A stretch of 64,000 bases of DNA from Diphasiastrum complanatum (GCA_029204225.1 CM055106.1:19602149-19666148), one strand, 5' to 3'. Counted from the first letter of the stretch, positions 56,501-64,000 are shown. Notes: a model not told the origin generated them from the sequence alone. Numbers and translations: made by a program.

Positions 56501-57699
56501 TGATGCACTGGGTACTCACTTTGTAGAGGTATGTAGCTGTCTTGGTAGACTGTATTGACAGGCATAATAGTCAAAGGTGATGGTTTCATTCATCCTTCCA
56601 TCTTTGTTTTAGAAGTCCTGGCATTGTTTATTAGGAAGGTTAACAACATCTATGTCTGTTGTGTTTGGAAGACATGTTTTATTTCATAAATTTCACCTTC
56701 TCTATAAACGCCATTGTCACCAATGATAAGCGGTTCTTTCTGTGCTGCCCTCAGATTGTTGCTAGCTAGAATGCCTGCCCAGGTTCATTATGCGGATCTT
56801 TTAGCTTTCAAAGAGACACTTGGCTCAAGTTTGGCCAAACTGTCGTGTGGCTGGCTACTAAATCAAGTGATTAGTTCTTATGTTTGGATTGTGTCTTTCA
56901 AAGATCGCGAACTTAAAGTTTCAGGCCACTATGATCCTAGATATAAGCCTTGCAAGAAGGGGACAGAATTTCTTGCCCTAGAAAGTTATTGTGTCAGTAA
57001 AGGATAAGTTTCCGTCTACCACCTACTCTTGGTAGGCTTTTCCTTTCAGACGCATTCTGAACTCCCCTCTATACCATATCGTGTTCGAAGTTCATGTGTA
57101 TCTCCAAATTGCTCTTAAGCAATATTGTATTTTGACATGCATCTCTGTTTTAGCAATGACTAGCAACAATTAGGAGGTGAGTATGCAAGTTGGCAATATC
57201 TTTGTAAAGCTTTGGACACTTGACGCAGAAGTAAAATTGCTTGGACTTTACCCTTCAAATCTGTTCAAGTTGTGATTGAATGATACTGCAATTTCCTTTT
57301 CCTCTTTGATCCTGCAATTTCCCTTTCCTCTTTGATCCTGCAATTTCCTTTTCCTCTATGATTGTCGGGTGCTCAGGTTTATTTCAATTATATTTAGAAT
57401 TCTATATTGAGTTTCTATATGCTAGTGTGGAATCTGACCTGTACTTTGAACTTCTAAAAGTGTGTTGTTTTTGTTACAAGAGTAAATGCTCCTTAGTTGA
57501 TTATTTATGTTTCTTTTCAACCTCTTCTATTTTGCAGGCGTTGTGTGTTGCTCATGGAAAGACAATCCAGTCTCGAAACAAAGATTATTTGCCAGCCTTA
57601 CGATCTTTACTCAAAGGCCTCACAAGGCTGCATGAAGAGCTTGGCAGTGCTTGCTCTACAAATCAGTATCTCCTTCAATATCTATGTTCTGCCCCTTGA
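31457..57699 (+). CDS. PWP2: Periodic tryptophan protein 2 (UTP-B component), seven exons
   Basis: Joining 31457-33196, 41678-41929, 42179-42271, 42551-42922, 48553-48897, 54676-54903 and 57538-57699 gives 1063 residues. PWP2/UTP1 is a tandem WD40 protein of the UTP-B complex in the nucleolar small-subunit processome, needed for early 18S rRNA processing. The N-terminus ([20 protein letters not shown]) and the blocks [59 protein letters not shown] and [20 protein letters not shown] are near-identical to plant PWP2. A C-terminal Utp12-type helical domain spans about residues 935-1050. A hydrophilic, acidic and Lys-rich linker at about 225-455 makes it longer than typical plant PWP2 (about 860-900). 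All six introns have GT-AG ends and lie in phase 0. Splicing is inferred from homology, but all joins keep frame and conserved sequence. Confidence 0.95.
33197..34645. other. PWP2 intron 1, part before the TRIM element
   Basis: No recognisable element domains. Short open frames have no family match. It belongs to the 8481-bp intron 1 (33197-41677). Confidence 0.5.
34646..34789 (-). repeat. 3' LTR of the TRIM
   Basis: 144 bp, TG...CA ends on the element strand. It differs from the 5' LTR at 34681, 34715, 34740 and 34744 (all A/G on the plus strand), all inside the tRNA-like part. Confidence 0.93.
34671..34747 (-). tRNA. tRNA-like sequence in the TRIM 3' LTR
   Basis: Starts GGGCGGACAGCTCAGTGG and contains the B box GGTTCGAATCC. 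It folds as a cloverleaf with wobble pairs in the acceptor stem, an intact T arm (CTGGG/CCTAG), a D arm GCTC/GAGC and one mismatch in the anticodon stem. The 7-base anticodon loop TCTGGTA has C at position 33 instead of the near-universal U. A host tRNA gene is therefore unlikely; it is TE cargo. Confidence 0.7.
34790..34800 (-). promoter_or_regulatory. Polypurine tract of the TRIM
   Basis: TTGAGGGGGGG directly precedes the TGTTGGAA start of the 3' LTR on the element strand. Confidence 0.85.
34893..34905 (-). promoter_or_regulatory. Primer-binding site of the TRIM
   Basis: TGGTATCAAAGCC directly follows the ...CTAACA end of the 5' LTR and matches the initiator Met-tRNA PBS with one substitution. 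Confidence 0.9.
34906..35049 (-). repeat. 5' LTR of the TRIM
   Basis: 144 bp: 42 nt upstream of the tRNA-like unit, the 77-nt unit, then 25 nt to the end. The 7-bp flanking repeat begins at 35050. Confidence 0.93.
34931..35007 (-). tRNA. tRNA-like sequence in the TRIM 5' LTR
   Basis: Starts GGGTGGATAGCTCAGTGG (A box) and contains the B box GGTTCGAATCC, both matching Pol III internal promoter consensus. All seven acceptor pairs form, three as G-U (GGGTGGA with TCTGTCC). The D and T arms are fully paired, and the anticodon stem has one mismatch. The loop TCCGGTA lacks U33. The 3' end reads ATCCA. No TTTT terminator follows on this strand anywhere within the element. Confidence 0.72.
35057..37160. 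other. PWP2 intron 1, part after the TRIM element
   Basis: Mostly AT-rich with no recognised domains. Around 36725-36790 is a cluster of GGAACG and CAGAACGC boxes (GTTCCGGA, TTCGGAACGC, CTGGAACG, TCTCAGAACGC) like those at 43745, 44935, 55741 and 56345. Confidence 0.4.
37165..37275. repeat. Composite microsatellite (TC)n (AC)n
   Basis: About 14 TC units followed by more than 20 AC units, then interrupted AC/GC dinucleotides to 37275. Confidence 0.97.
37445..38135 (-). pseudogene. Degenerate coding relic, Gly/Arg-rich, possibly hAT-like transposase end
   Basis: Several broken minus-strand frames have coding-like composition: [16 protein letters not shown] near 38130-38070; then acidic and [10 protein letters not shown] text with an AT-hook-like [12 protein letters not shown] near 37860; then a [16 protein letters not shown] hexamer-repeat region (37555-37660); then [10 protein letters not shown] followed by [11 protein letters not shown] and a stop at 37456-37458. 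Low-complexity tails of this style end many plant hAT transposases, but no catalytic core is visible. Identity is weak. Confidence 0.3.
38146..39172. mobile_element. Candidate TIR element with GTTTCGAAAC-rich ends
   Basis: The left end (GGTACCCGACAATGTTTTTT, then GTTTCG and TTCGAAACG boxes) and the reverse complement of the right end (GATACCAATGTTGTATCG, then GTTTCGAAAT) share the order of motifs. Both ends have dense GTTTCGAAAC palindromes. Alignment needs gaps and no target duplication was found. Confidence 0.35.
39371..40640 (-). pseudogene. LINE ORF1-like coiled-coil protein, frameshifted
   Basis: On the minus strand a short Met-started frame ([20 protein letters not shown], from about 40648) stops at about 40554. 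A long frame (about 40547-39597) then encodes a coiled coil of Thr/Ala/Gln heptads, seen as repeated [12 protein letters not shown]-like units. A second frame change near 39790 leads to a region ([10 protein letters not shown], then [14 protein letters not shown], then [19 protein letters not shown]) that matches the RRM-like plus C-terminal domain layout of L1-type LINE ORF1 proteins. No ORF2 follows. The homology is from motif memory only. The first break coincides with a 13-bp near-duplication (GTGACA...GTGACA). Confidence 0.45.
40751..40850. repeat. 38-bp tandem repeat
   Basis: Units start GGCGTCCARTGCACTTTT at 40751, 40789 and 40827 (partial). Related phrases occur just upstream at 40670-40750. 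Confidence 0.85.
40940..41245. repeat. CATCATCAGCGAGGA minisatellite
   Basis: About 300 bp made of variants of CATCATCAGCGAGGA with higher-order units that include GAAGAACAATTTAG. At least a dozen core copies. Confidence 0.9.
41258..41303. repeat. (GA)n microsatellite
   Basis: About 23 uninterrupted GA units in PWP2 intron 1. Confidence 0.97.
41606..41642. repeat. (GA)n microsatellite next to PWP2 exon 2
   Basis: About 18 GA units ending 35 bp upstream of the exon 2 acceptor, just before its T-rich tract. Confidence 0.97.
41678..41929 (+). CDS. PWP2: PWP2 exon 2
   Basis: 84 codons, [20 protein letters not shown] through [11 protein letters not shown]40 repeats of the second propeller. Acceptor is TTAATAG|GTG, donor CAG|GTTTGA. 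Phase 0 at both ends. Confidence 0.95.
42179..42271 (+). CDS. PWP2: PWP2 exon 3
   Basis: 31 codons, [20 protein letters not shown] then [11 protein letters not shown]. Acceptor is TTGGCAG|ATA, donor CAT|GTATGA. Too short to stand out as an ORF, but it is fixed by homology and frame. Introns 2 and 3 are only 249 and 279 bp. Confidence 0.94.
42551..42922 (+). CDS. PWP2: PWP2 exon 4
   Basis: 124 codons from [20 protein letters not shown] to [10 protein letters not shown], covering three WD40 blades and the conserved GRRDIAGG segment. Acceptor TGCCAG|GAG, donor CAG|GTTTGT. Confidence 0.95.
43200..44010. mobile_element. Long-TIR DNA element in PWP2 intron 4, about 811 bp
   Basis: The left end (ATTAGGGTTTCCCAGAACGC, then GCTA and T-rich, then TTTTGATTAGTTCTAGTGCT) matches the reverse complement of the right end (ATTACGGTTACCCAGAACAT, then GCTA, then TTTTGATTAGTTCTACTGCT). 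The inverted repeats extend about 115 bp with gaps. Inside is a 99-codon plus-strand frame (43375-43674, starts [10 protein letters not shown]) without known relatives, and a cluster of GGAACG/CAGAACG boxes. No target duplication was resolved. Confidence 0.7.
44557..44755. repeat. 72-73-bp tandem repeat
   Basis: Units start CAGTGCCTTTAAA-like at 44557, 44630 and 44702, with a partial fourth at 44748. Each contains GGTCACAGTGTYGC. It lies in a stretch (44040-44880) rich in GCGAAAAA and GAAGGTGC phrases, similar in style to the copia LTR at 62033-63264. Confidence 0.85.
45035..45120. repeat. TA-rich low-complexity tract
   Basis: Runs of TATATA and ATATAATATA, about 85 bp, in PWP2 intron 4. Confidence 0.9.
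45470..46860 (-). pseudogene. Ty1/copia integrase-end and reverse transcriptase relic
   Basis: The minus strand carries, in order, a degraded integrase/linker piece ([20 protein letters not shown] near 46770), the RT entry motif [20 protein letters not shown] followed by [10 protein letters not shown] (46240-46350), [33 protein letters not shown], the catalytic [11 protein letters not shown] (about 45770), then [15 protein letters not shown]. Frames change several times and stops are frequent, so it is a dead fragment. It lies antisense inside PWP2 intron 4. Confidence 0.85.
46870..48552. other. PWP2 intron 4, distal part
   Basis: No intact gene. A GAGCTCTGATACTAG motif near 47900 resembles a degenerate minus-strand PBS next to an LTR end. 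The adjacent stretch 47690-47815 has AAAAGTGCGCTCC and CACTGGACC phrases similar to the reverse complement of 40700-40860, suggesting related retroelement remnants. An AC-rich dinucleotide stretch lies near 48403-48440. Confidence 0.35.
48553..48897 (+). CDS. PWP2: PWP2 exon 5
   Basis: 115 codons from [20 protein letters not shown] to DLDIDVTPE, the last WD40 blades and the conserved [13 protein letters not shown] segment before the C-terminal domain. Acceptor TTGCAG|GTC, donor GAG|GTACCT. Confidence 0.95.
48898..50850. other. PWP2 intron 5, proximal part
   Basis: No recognised gene or element. A (GA)n microsatellite occupies 50491-50542. Confidence 0.4.
50491..50542. repeat. (AG)n microsatellite
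   Basis: About 26 uninterrupted AG units. Confidence 0.97.
50930..51440 (-). pseudogene. LINE reverse transcriptase fragment
   Basis: Minus-strand reading gives, across two frame changes, [20 protein letters not shown], then [15 protein letters not shown], then THPIHKNG, then [20 protein letters not shown], then [18 protein letters not shown], a stop, and [17 protein letters not shown]. These are the RT fingers and palm motifs of non-LTR retrotransposons, including the SNYR-like and F-DF-KAFD-like boxes. Endonuclease and the YxDD region are not seen. It is antisense in PWP2 intron 5. Confidence 0.8.
51450..54675. other. PWP2 intron 5, distal part
   Basis: About 3.2 kb with no recognisable gene. 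Open frames at 51732-52082 (plus) and 53545-54021 (minus, 158 codons) show no family motifs. Confidence 0.35.
54676..54903 (+). CDS. PWP2: PWP2 exon 6
   Basis: 76 codons, [20 protein letters not shown] then [14 protein letters not shown] to [10 protein letters not shown], the first part of the Utp12-type helical domain. Acceptor TATGCAG|ACG, donor CAG|GTTTGT. Confidence 0.94.
55732..56391. mobile_element. Non-autonomous MULE-like element in PWP2 intron 6, 660 bp
   Basis: A perfect 9-bp direct repeat GCTTCAAAA (55723-55731 and 56392-56400) flanks termini that are inverted: CATAGTTGCCCGTTCC on the left against TTTAGAAGCCCGTTCC on the right complement, followed on both sides by GGAA-G and GGAACTT boxes. 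The 9-bp duplication points to the Mutator group. The interior holds a 65-codon minus-strand frame (55857-56054) of unknown origin that might be a captured host fragment. Confidence 0.72.
57286..57363. repeat. 26-bp triplication
   Basis: CTGCAATTTCCYTTTCCTCT and six more bases, three times in tandem with exact 26-bp spacing (57286, 57312, 57338), in PWP2 intron 6. Confidence 0.95.
57538..57699 (+). CDS. PWP2: PWP2 exon 7 (terminal)
   Basis: 53 codons plus TGA stop, [20 protein letters not shown] then [20 protein letters not shown] to [10 protein letters not shown]. Acceptor TTTGCAG|GCG. It completes the C-terminal domain with the conserved LLPALRSLQK-like motif of plant PWP2. Confidence 0.94.
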   Translation, partial: ALCVAHGKTIQSRNKDYLPALRSLLKGLTRLHEELGSACSTNQYLLQYLCSAP

Positions 57700-58730
57700 G
57701 CCCAAAACTTGTTCCCTAACATCAATTTGTTGCAAGATGGAAGAAGTAATATAACTGATTTGACATCAGTAGGAGGGAGGGAGGGAATAACTTTGATTTT
57801 TTTGTGAAGATCTGATCGAAAAGGATTAGAGGTGTTTTTTAGAGTCATTTTTGAGGCAACTTTAGTGTGTACCATATGAGGATTTAAGGCTTGTAAGAGA
57901 GGTCATTGTAGTTGGCATTTTTATGTATTTGAAGTCCTTTGCCAACATTTCTATTGCAATCAATTTTGGAAAAGGTCAACAACAGGTCTTATTCATTTTT
58001 TGTAAAGATAACAGTGTCTGCTTTGGAATTGCCTAAAATGACAAGATAAAAGGAGATGAAATTATTGAAATGCTGCCTGATGAAGTAACTGTATAAACTC
58101 CATCTTCTTAAACCACCAGCAAAAGAGATTTTGTTGAGCAAAATTGATTTTTGACAAAATCAGACATTTGCAAATTGTGACAATGAGAAGGGTTTGCATG
58201 GGATTGTCTCTTAGCTTAGGCTAGACTGTTACACAAAGAGTGAAGTCTAAGAGGCACAAACTTAACAAAATTGTAGAAAGATTGTGGAGTTGATGAAGCT
58301 TCCTGCAATGCAGTATAATATGGGATTAATATTCCAAGAATAACTCCTTTAAGGGGCAACATTTGTTTTGCTTTAAGTATGCAGATGCGAGGTGGGACTA
58401 AAATGGCCCATAAAAGGAGGATTGGTTTTCAGCGAGGATCAGAGTGTATGTTAGTTCTATTTGGCTGGTTCTCGTATCCACTTGTACATCTGGCAAAACA
58501 TACCATGCAACCCCTGCTACTATTGGACATTGCAGGCTGAGTATCTGACCAATGTGCTTGTTCATTCAGAAAAATTGTTCAGAAGATTCTCATTCTCAAA
58601 GAAGTGTCAGGAATATTTCAAAATTTCAACATTGATGCTCTATGATGGTATCCTGCTTGGAAAGATCGTTGCTTATATGGTTTACAAGTTTAAGGCACAT
58701 TGAAATACGAACTTGTAACATTATCAGCTG
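57700..58730. other. PWP2 3' flank
   Basis: Probably PWP2 3' UTR followed by spacer. No poly(A) signal stood out convincingly and no other gene was recognised. Confidence 0.35.
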
Positions 58731-58734
58731 CCCA

Positions 58735-59215
58735 TTTTAGAATGGCATCGACGTGGAATAATATGGCATCACGAAGTTTGTCATCTACCCCTTTACTCCT
58801 AAGCCCCTTGTGTATGTGTGAGAGGTGATTGGGGCCAAATAATGTTGCTTGCCCTTATGAACAACAATTTTAAAGTTGAACTCTTGGAGAAGCAACAACC
58901 ATCTAGTGATCCATCCTCTGGTGCATGGTCAATTTACCAGATAAAGTAGGGCTTGGTAATCAACGAAGAAGACGAATTGATTGGCTAGGAAGTAATGGCA
59001 GAATTTCTTCACGCTATATACCATCTCTAGCACTTCTCGTTCAGTGATAATATAGTTCATCTCTATGGAGATCAACTGCCTATTGGCAAAATAAATAATC
59101 CTTTTCTAACTCCCCTAGCTAGGACTCCCTATGACATACTTGGAAGCATTTGTATGGACGTGGAATTGTATGGTCCAGATCGGGGGACGTAGGATTGGGG
59201 TGGTTACTAAGGTCC
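58735..59215 (-). pseudogene. Ty3/gypsy RNase H relic
   Basis: Minus strand encodes FHVHTNASKYVIG (TDAS box with N for D), then NRQLISIEMNYIITEREVLE, then MVYSVKKFCHYFLANQFVFF, then VDYQALLYLVN, a premature TGA, and RGWITRWLLLLQEFNFKIVV, HKGKQHYLAPI and KGVDDKLRDA. This is the RNase H and adjoining region of a gypsy element. The CTxGRxxRWLLLLQEF-like text is typical of non-chromovirus plant gypsy lineages. At least one stop and the catalytic change make it dead. Confidence 0.82.
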
Positions 59216-60001
59216 TCTTAGTCTTAGCTTCAAGTTGTCCACTTTAACTGGATGGTCATTTGGTAAATTAGGTGGCCACAGCTTGGCAAAATTCAAACAA
59301 ACCTATGATAACAGTTGCAGTGCCCCATAAAGATATAGACTTTGCGAACAGTTCCATTCTCTTTGGACAATTTCATAATCAAGACTTACTCCATTGGGAT
59401 GCTCCTAGTATCTTTGCTGTTTTTTCTTTCTCATGCTCCCATTGGTATATATAAAAAAGAAGCTCTAAAACTATGACCATATATCAAAATTGTTGAAGGA
59501 CTAACAATTGAACAATTTAGAATGCTTCATAGTAGTTCTGAAAAAGTAAGACCAAAAAGATCCTAATGTAATCAACAATGATTACAAAGTGATGATGTTT
59601 GTACCTAGATAACTTATCAATCCAAACTAGCATCCAAAAATGATACAATCTTATTTTAAGGTAGTCTTGGCAATATCTACAATTGGCACATATTTCAACA
59701 TAAATATCAATTTTGATGGTGAGAATGCCTTTTTAGACATGTGATATATTTTAATAGCTATTAAAAAAACCATATATCAACACAAAAACAAGCTATAATG
59801 ATGCATGAATGGAGTCTCCACATTACAATGTAGTTAAAAACTCAATTTTTCTTGAATAATTGAAATGAGTACAGTTGAATGGCTCTAAACCCAAGTCTAG
59901 TCCATCCTTTAGGGCTTCCTCCCTCTTAGTCATAACCCAAAAATGAAACTCTAAACCTATAACCAATCATAATTTCACAAGCTTGATGTTGCTGGGAGTC
60001 G

Positions 60002-60138
60002 AAAATACATGCTACTTTGGGACCTAGAATTTTTTACTATGAAGATTACTTGTCAAAACCATGTGAAGTCTAAAATACATGCTACTTTGGGACCTAGAAT
60101 TTTTTACTATGAAGATTACTTGTCAAAACCATGTGAAG
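60002..60138. repeat. 70-bp tandem duplication
   Basis: A 67-bp segment starting AAAATACATGCTACTTTGGG occurs at 60002-60068 and again, without a difference, at 60072-60138. Confidence 0.97.
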
Positions 60139-60471
60139 GTTGATCTTGTGCCTTAGACTATAGAAATACATCATCTTTGACATCCCTAATAACTTCTCAA
60201 TAAGACTTTGGATTGCTCAAATAAAACATGCGATTTGGTGCAAACTTGATAACTGTGCTTATCAAGTGCTTTTTGCCTATGTGCTAGTCAAATGCTTCAA
60301 TTAAAAATTATGGCAATTTGAAAAGAAAAAAAATCCTTAGTAGGCCTTTTGAGGCATTCCGAATGAATTTTAGCTAGAAGTGCGGCACAACCAATCGTAG
60401 ACTATTGAAGATGCAATTCGCTTTGCGAAATCTTCGATGACACCCATTTAGGTTCTCGTTAGGAGCAAAAT

Positions 60472-60800
60472 TTGGCCAAGGTTGAGCAGAAGGAAAAGAA
60501 AATTTTCAAGAAGTGGGGCAAGGACAAGACAGACACCAGTTTTCAGGGCAGGAAAAAGCGCGTAGAGCTGGATCGCGCTGACTATGACAAGACAAGGACC
60601 AACGACTTGATTTCTCCTGTATGGAGAAGGGGCATCTTTCAAAAGACTGTTTGGAAAAACAAAAGAAATCTGGTGGGCATCCTAAAACTTTCAAGGGATC
60701 AGGTAATACTAATATTTCTTTTGTTGATTTATCCCTCAAGGATGACTCTAGTTGTGAAAATTGTTGTTTTGATACGATTGTTTTTGGCCCCCACGACCTC
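60472..60800 (+). pseudogene. Possible copia Gag nucleocapsid fragment
   Basis: A Lys-rich stretch (KVEQKEKKIFKKWGKDK) is followed in another frame by FSCMEKGHLSKDCLEKQKKS, which resembles a retroviral-type zinc knuckle that has lost its first Cys. It lies upstream of copia RNase H text on the same strand, so it may be the same element with most of pol deleted. Weak evidence. Confidence 0.4.
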
Positions 60801-60810
60801 ATGCGTATGA

Positions 60811-61545
60811 AACTATGCAATTTTGTGGACATATGTTGGAATCATGAAATTTTTGCCAAGCACATATGTGGTCATTCCAAGTCAATGTTCTTATCTAAGT
60901 GGGGTGAGGCAAGGATGTCTATTATCCATACTACTATATACTATTGGTATGTAGCCATTTTAGATCACAAAGTATTCTCAAAATGGGAGAAATAGATTGT
61001 ACACGTGTCTATGGGCTACTATGCATAGTTATTAGATCAATAACAATTGGATTTTTGAAGATGTATAGGTTCATGGTACTCGAAAGGACATGTTTTGCTA
61101 TGTTCTACACGAATTTCAAAGAACATTGTCAAAATGGCATGGGCCTTGTCTCTCCTCTGACATAATTACTTCGGTCACTTATCAAATTGGGCGGGAAAAG
61201 AATAAAATTTCCCAACTTTAGTAAAGAAAATGAGATATTTTTTATGGGGAAAGAAAAGCTACATTGTGTCGTCAATTGGATAATCAGGACAACTGCAATG
61301 AATGATGGGGGGTCTAGGATTGAGAGAGTTTGAGATTTAGTTTCACATGTAGATTAATAGAAGGATGATGTCAAATCTAGAAAGCAATGAGTAATGGATT
61401 ATGGCATTTTGATAGCTAGTCGAGTTCCTAATTTTTTTTAGTGGATGGACGAGAAAGATTGGTTACCATGAATATGGAGAGGGAAAGGTTTTAAGAGACT
61501 ATTTTCCTGTCCTACTTATGTGGTTAGGGGTATTTTCATCAGCTC
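60811..61545. other. Stretch between copia-like fragments
   Basis: No recognisable protease, integrase or RT motif. It may be unrelated sequence inserted into, or replacing, the pol region of the copia element. Confidence 0.3.
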
Positions 61546-61547
61546 GG

Positions 61548-62020
61548 TGGATATTTTGATGCAAGCTGGGGAGGAAATGTAGACAATCGTAAGTCCACAT
61601 CTGGATTTACATTCTTCTTCAATGGCGGTCCTAACTCATGGAACAGTCGTAAGCAAACCTTTATCGCTCTTTCTTCTACAGAAGCAGAATACATTGCTGC
61701 TTCTCAATCTATTAAAGAAGCGTTTTGGTTGAGAAATTTATTGTCAGACATTAATCTGTATCAGTACAACCCCAATTTTATTCTGTGATAATCAGAGTGC
61801 TATTGCCTTATCGGCCAACCCTAGATTTCACTCTAGGAGTAAGCACATTGAAATCAGATATCACTACATCAGGGGAAAGGTTCTCAACAAAGAGGTGAGT
61901 GTAATGTACTGCAAAACGCAGGACATGGTTGCAGATATATTCACAAAGGCATTAAGTGTTAATGCACACAACAAGTTTTGTGCATTGCTTAGTCTGACGA
62001 TCAAGCATTCACGGATCCCG
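61548..62020 (+). pseudogene. Ty1/copia RNase H domain
   Basis: Plus-strand text GYFDASWGGNVDNRKSTSGF, then FTFFFNGGPNSWNSRKQTFI, then ALSSTEAEYIAASQSIKEAF, then DNQSAIALSANPRFHSRSKH, IEIRYHYIRGKV, and MVADIFTKAL matches the copia RNase H with its DAD-like start, TEAEY box and terminal VADIFTKAL motif. A frame change with a stop lies near 61760-61790. RT and integrase are missing upstream. Confidence 0.88.
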
Positions 62021-62032
62021 ATTAAAGGGGGG
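62021..62032 (+). promoter_or_regulatory. Polypurine tract of the copia remnant
   Basis: ATTAAAGGGGGG directly before TGTTGGATT, at the expected distance downstream of RNase H. Confidence 0.85.
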
Positions 62033-63264
62033 TGTTGGATTTATTTCCTTTACTCTCCTAGATCCTATGTTAATCTGCCTCCATTCATGCTACTGCATTT
62101 TTACTCATGTTGTCGCACAGTCTGCATATTTACATGTAAAATAAGACAGACGAATAAAACGCAACTGTCTGCATAAATAGAAGTAGATTTCCACAGGCGA
62201 AAAAGGCGAAAAACGCAACACTATGTTTTTACACGTGATTTGTGACAGGCGAAAAAAGCGACACTGCCCTACAAAATGCCGAAGGTGACCTAATGGAAAA
62301 GCGCACCTTGTAAATCAAATCCTAAGGCATTTGCCAGAGTGTCGCATTTTTTGCATCTTCACCAATGTTCATTTCAGCGAAAACTGACGTCGCGGCCTTC
62401 TCACGCTCATCCCATGCAACTGCGCAAACAGATTTGACAACGACTGCAGCCACCCACGATCTCCCACAGACAGCACATTCACTTTGTACTTTCTTCATCT
62501 GCACACCTGTAAAATTATGTAATTATATTGAATACCATTTGCGTATTTTGGGTGTGAGAAATTAAGTGAGAAGCATAATAGCGTCAGAAGCTCATCAGAG
62601 ATAGACGAAGTAGATGCTTTCGCACATCAATTCTTTGTATTGTCAGTAATAGGTTTATTCCTTTCACAGATTAAATTAGCTTTGTAGAGCACGCGGTTTC
62701 GTCCGCTATTGTCTTGTGCTCAACAACATTATTGACCTGTATATTTTGTTATACTTAATCTAGTAACAGCTCTGTTTGTTCTGCGTTCAGATTTGTGTCA
62801 ATATTGCTATTTTCTACATTCTGTCTCACTCTCGTATTGCTTAATCTGGTAGTCTGTTCTTAGCAAATTATTATAAGACTAGCTGTTCGCGACTAATATT
62901 TAGTCTTGCCTTTCGCGACTAATTCGCGACTGATTATCAGTCGAGCTCAGTCTAGCTCTTCGCAAATCATTCGCAACAGATAATTTGTCTAGTTGTTCGC
63001 GAAAAATTATCTTTCTGATGTTTTGTGCTTAATGTTTGGCTACGTAATTAGCCCGAACGTGATTTCAATCACTAACGTTCTGTTCGTGTCTGGTAGGCGT
63101 AGTCATGCTTAGGGAAAGGGTAAGATAGCTCATTCCGCTGCGCATAAACACTTTTCGTTTGTAGTTCATTTTTTTTTTTCGAGTTTCGAGTTCGCTTCTT
63201 TTCGTGTTTGTTTCTTTTCGAGCTATTTTAGTTTCTCACACTCACACATCCTCTTTCTCCAACA
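62033..63264 (+). repeat. Probable copia 3' LTR
   Basis: Starts TGTTGGATTTATTTCC right after the PPT. A matching inverted end TTTCTCCAACA lies at 63254-63264, giving about 1232 bp. No second LTR is in the window, so the right boundary is inferred from the terminal dinucleotides and short inverted repeat only. Confidence 0.6.
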
Positions 63265-64000
63265 CTAAGTTCTCTTGAACATTCATAACGAAAAAATTAG
63301 ATTGATTGGGAGTTTTGAAGAAATTCAATGTGTTTAATGGTGATGTTCCTTTAGTAGCAAAAAACTATATAGTTTTCAATCTAGTAAAAACATTGACATA
63401 TATGTTATTCATTGGAAGGCCCTGCTTGTATGAAGTTAAATTCTCAAAAAATTTGAAGAAGAATTAATTGTGTTTTCTAGGAAGATTTTGAAGATTCAAT
63501 AAGATTTCAGAAATAACCACTTCATGAAGAGAAAAATCTAACTCAAGGTATACCTCAAATTTCTTTGACCAATAAGAATTGACAACCTATGTAGGTACTA
63601 TCCAGGAAAAGGACTTTATATATTTGTGCTATCTAGAATGTTATGATGTGGAATAGCCTATCAAAGAAAACTCCCCAGATCCAAACTGAACTTCTTTTTA
63701 AAACTAGCTCAACCAACTTCATGGAGGTAGGTGTGTAGTTTCGTTGATTGAATCTAGAGATGTTTTCTCATGAACCAAGGAGGGTCTCAAAGGAACACCA
63801 AGCCACTTTGGAGAGCAATTAGCAGAGTTACAAAAAGGTGCAATACTATCATAGTGTCGATTGTTGATACTCATGAATGATGAAAGAAGAATTAGAAAAG
63901 TATTTACAAGTATGAATTATCTACTATGCACTCAATATTGAATGGTGTAATGTGTTGTCTATTGTGGTGGCGAACACATACAATGTCAAGGTTTGTCAAG
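63265..64000. other. AT-rich stretch to the end of the window
   Basis: No gene or element recognised. Confidence 0.35.

Overview
The window is nuclear DNA from a seed plant or fern with a large, repeat-rich genome. The evidence is split plant genes with kilobase-scale introns, chromodomain Ty3/gypsy and Ty1/copia remnants primed by initiator Met-tRNA, MULE-like elements with 9-bp target duplications, abundant dinucleotide repeats and AT-rich spacers. I cannot name the species. A fern or gymnosperm is a guess based on intron size and TE density.

Only three host genes can be supported. A compact MED31 (Mediator middle-module subunit) lies at 146-682 on the plus strand. A single-exon SWIM plus RING-type zinc-finger protein lies at 26659-27636 on the minus strand. 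PWP2/UTP1, the UTP-B subunit of the small-subunit processome, is spread over 31457-57699 on the plus strand. The PWP2 model has seven exons, encodes 1063 residues and uses only phase-0 introns, four of which (2.6 to 8.5 kb) are filled with transposons and simple repeats. Two telo-boxes lie just upstream of it, fitting a ribosome-biogenesis gene.

Layout: 1-0.7 kb MED31; 0.7-9.5 kb degraded gypsy and copia relics, a MULE-like element (4520-4917) and a CTAATCTA-rich tract; 9.5-18.6 kb two related non-coding LARD-like retroelement derivatives, each with its own primer-binding site; 20.2-20.7 kb a 236-bp tandem duplication; 21.0-24.9 kb a 3.8-kb internally deleted chromovirus with both LTRs and a 5-bp target duplication; 26.7-27.6 kb the SWIM/RING gene; 27.9-28.7 kb a second MULE-like candidate and a strong 93-nt hairpin; 31.2-57.7 kb PWP2, with a TRIM element, a LINE ORF1-like relic and minisatellites in intron 1, a TIR element and copia RT in intron 4, a LINE RT in intron 5 and a MULE-like element in intron 6; 58.7-59.3 kb gypsy RNase H relic; 60.4-63.3 kb copia remnant ending in a PPT and a probable 1.2-kb LTR.

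The most interesting object is the 404-bp TRIM at 34646-35049 (minus strand). It has 144-bp LTRs, an initiator-Met PBS, a PPT and a 7-bp direct flanking repeat. Each LTR carries a 77-nt tRNA-like sequence with RNA polymerase III A and B boxes. This parallels Cassandra TRIMs, whose LTRs carry 5S rRNA, but here the cargo is a tRNA-like unit.
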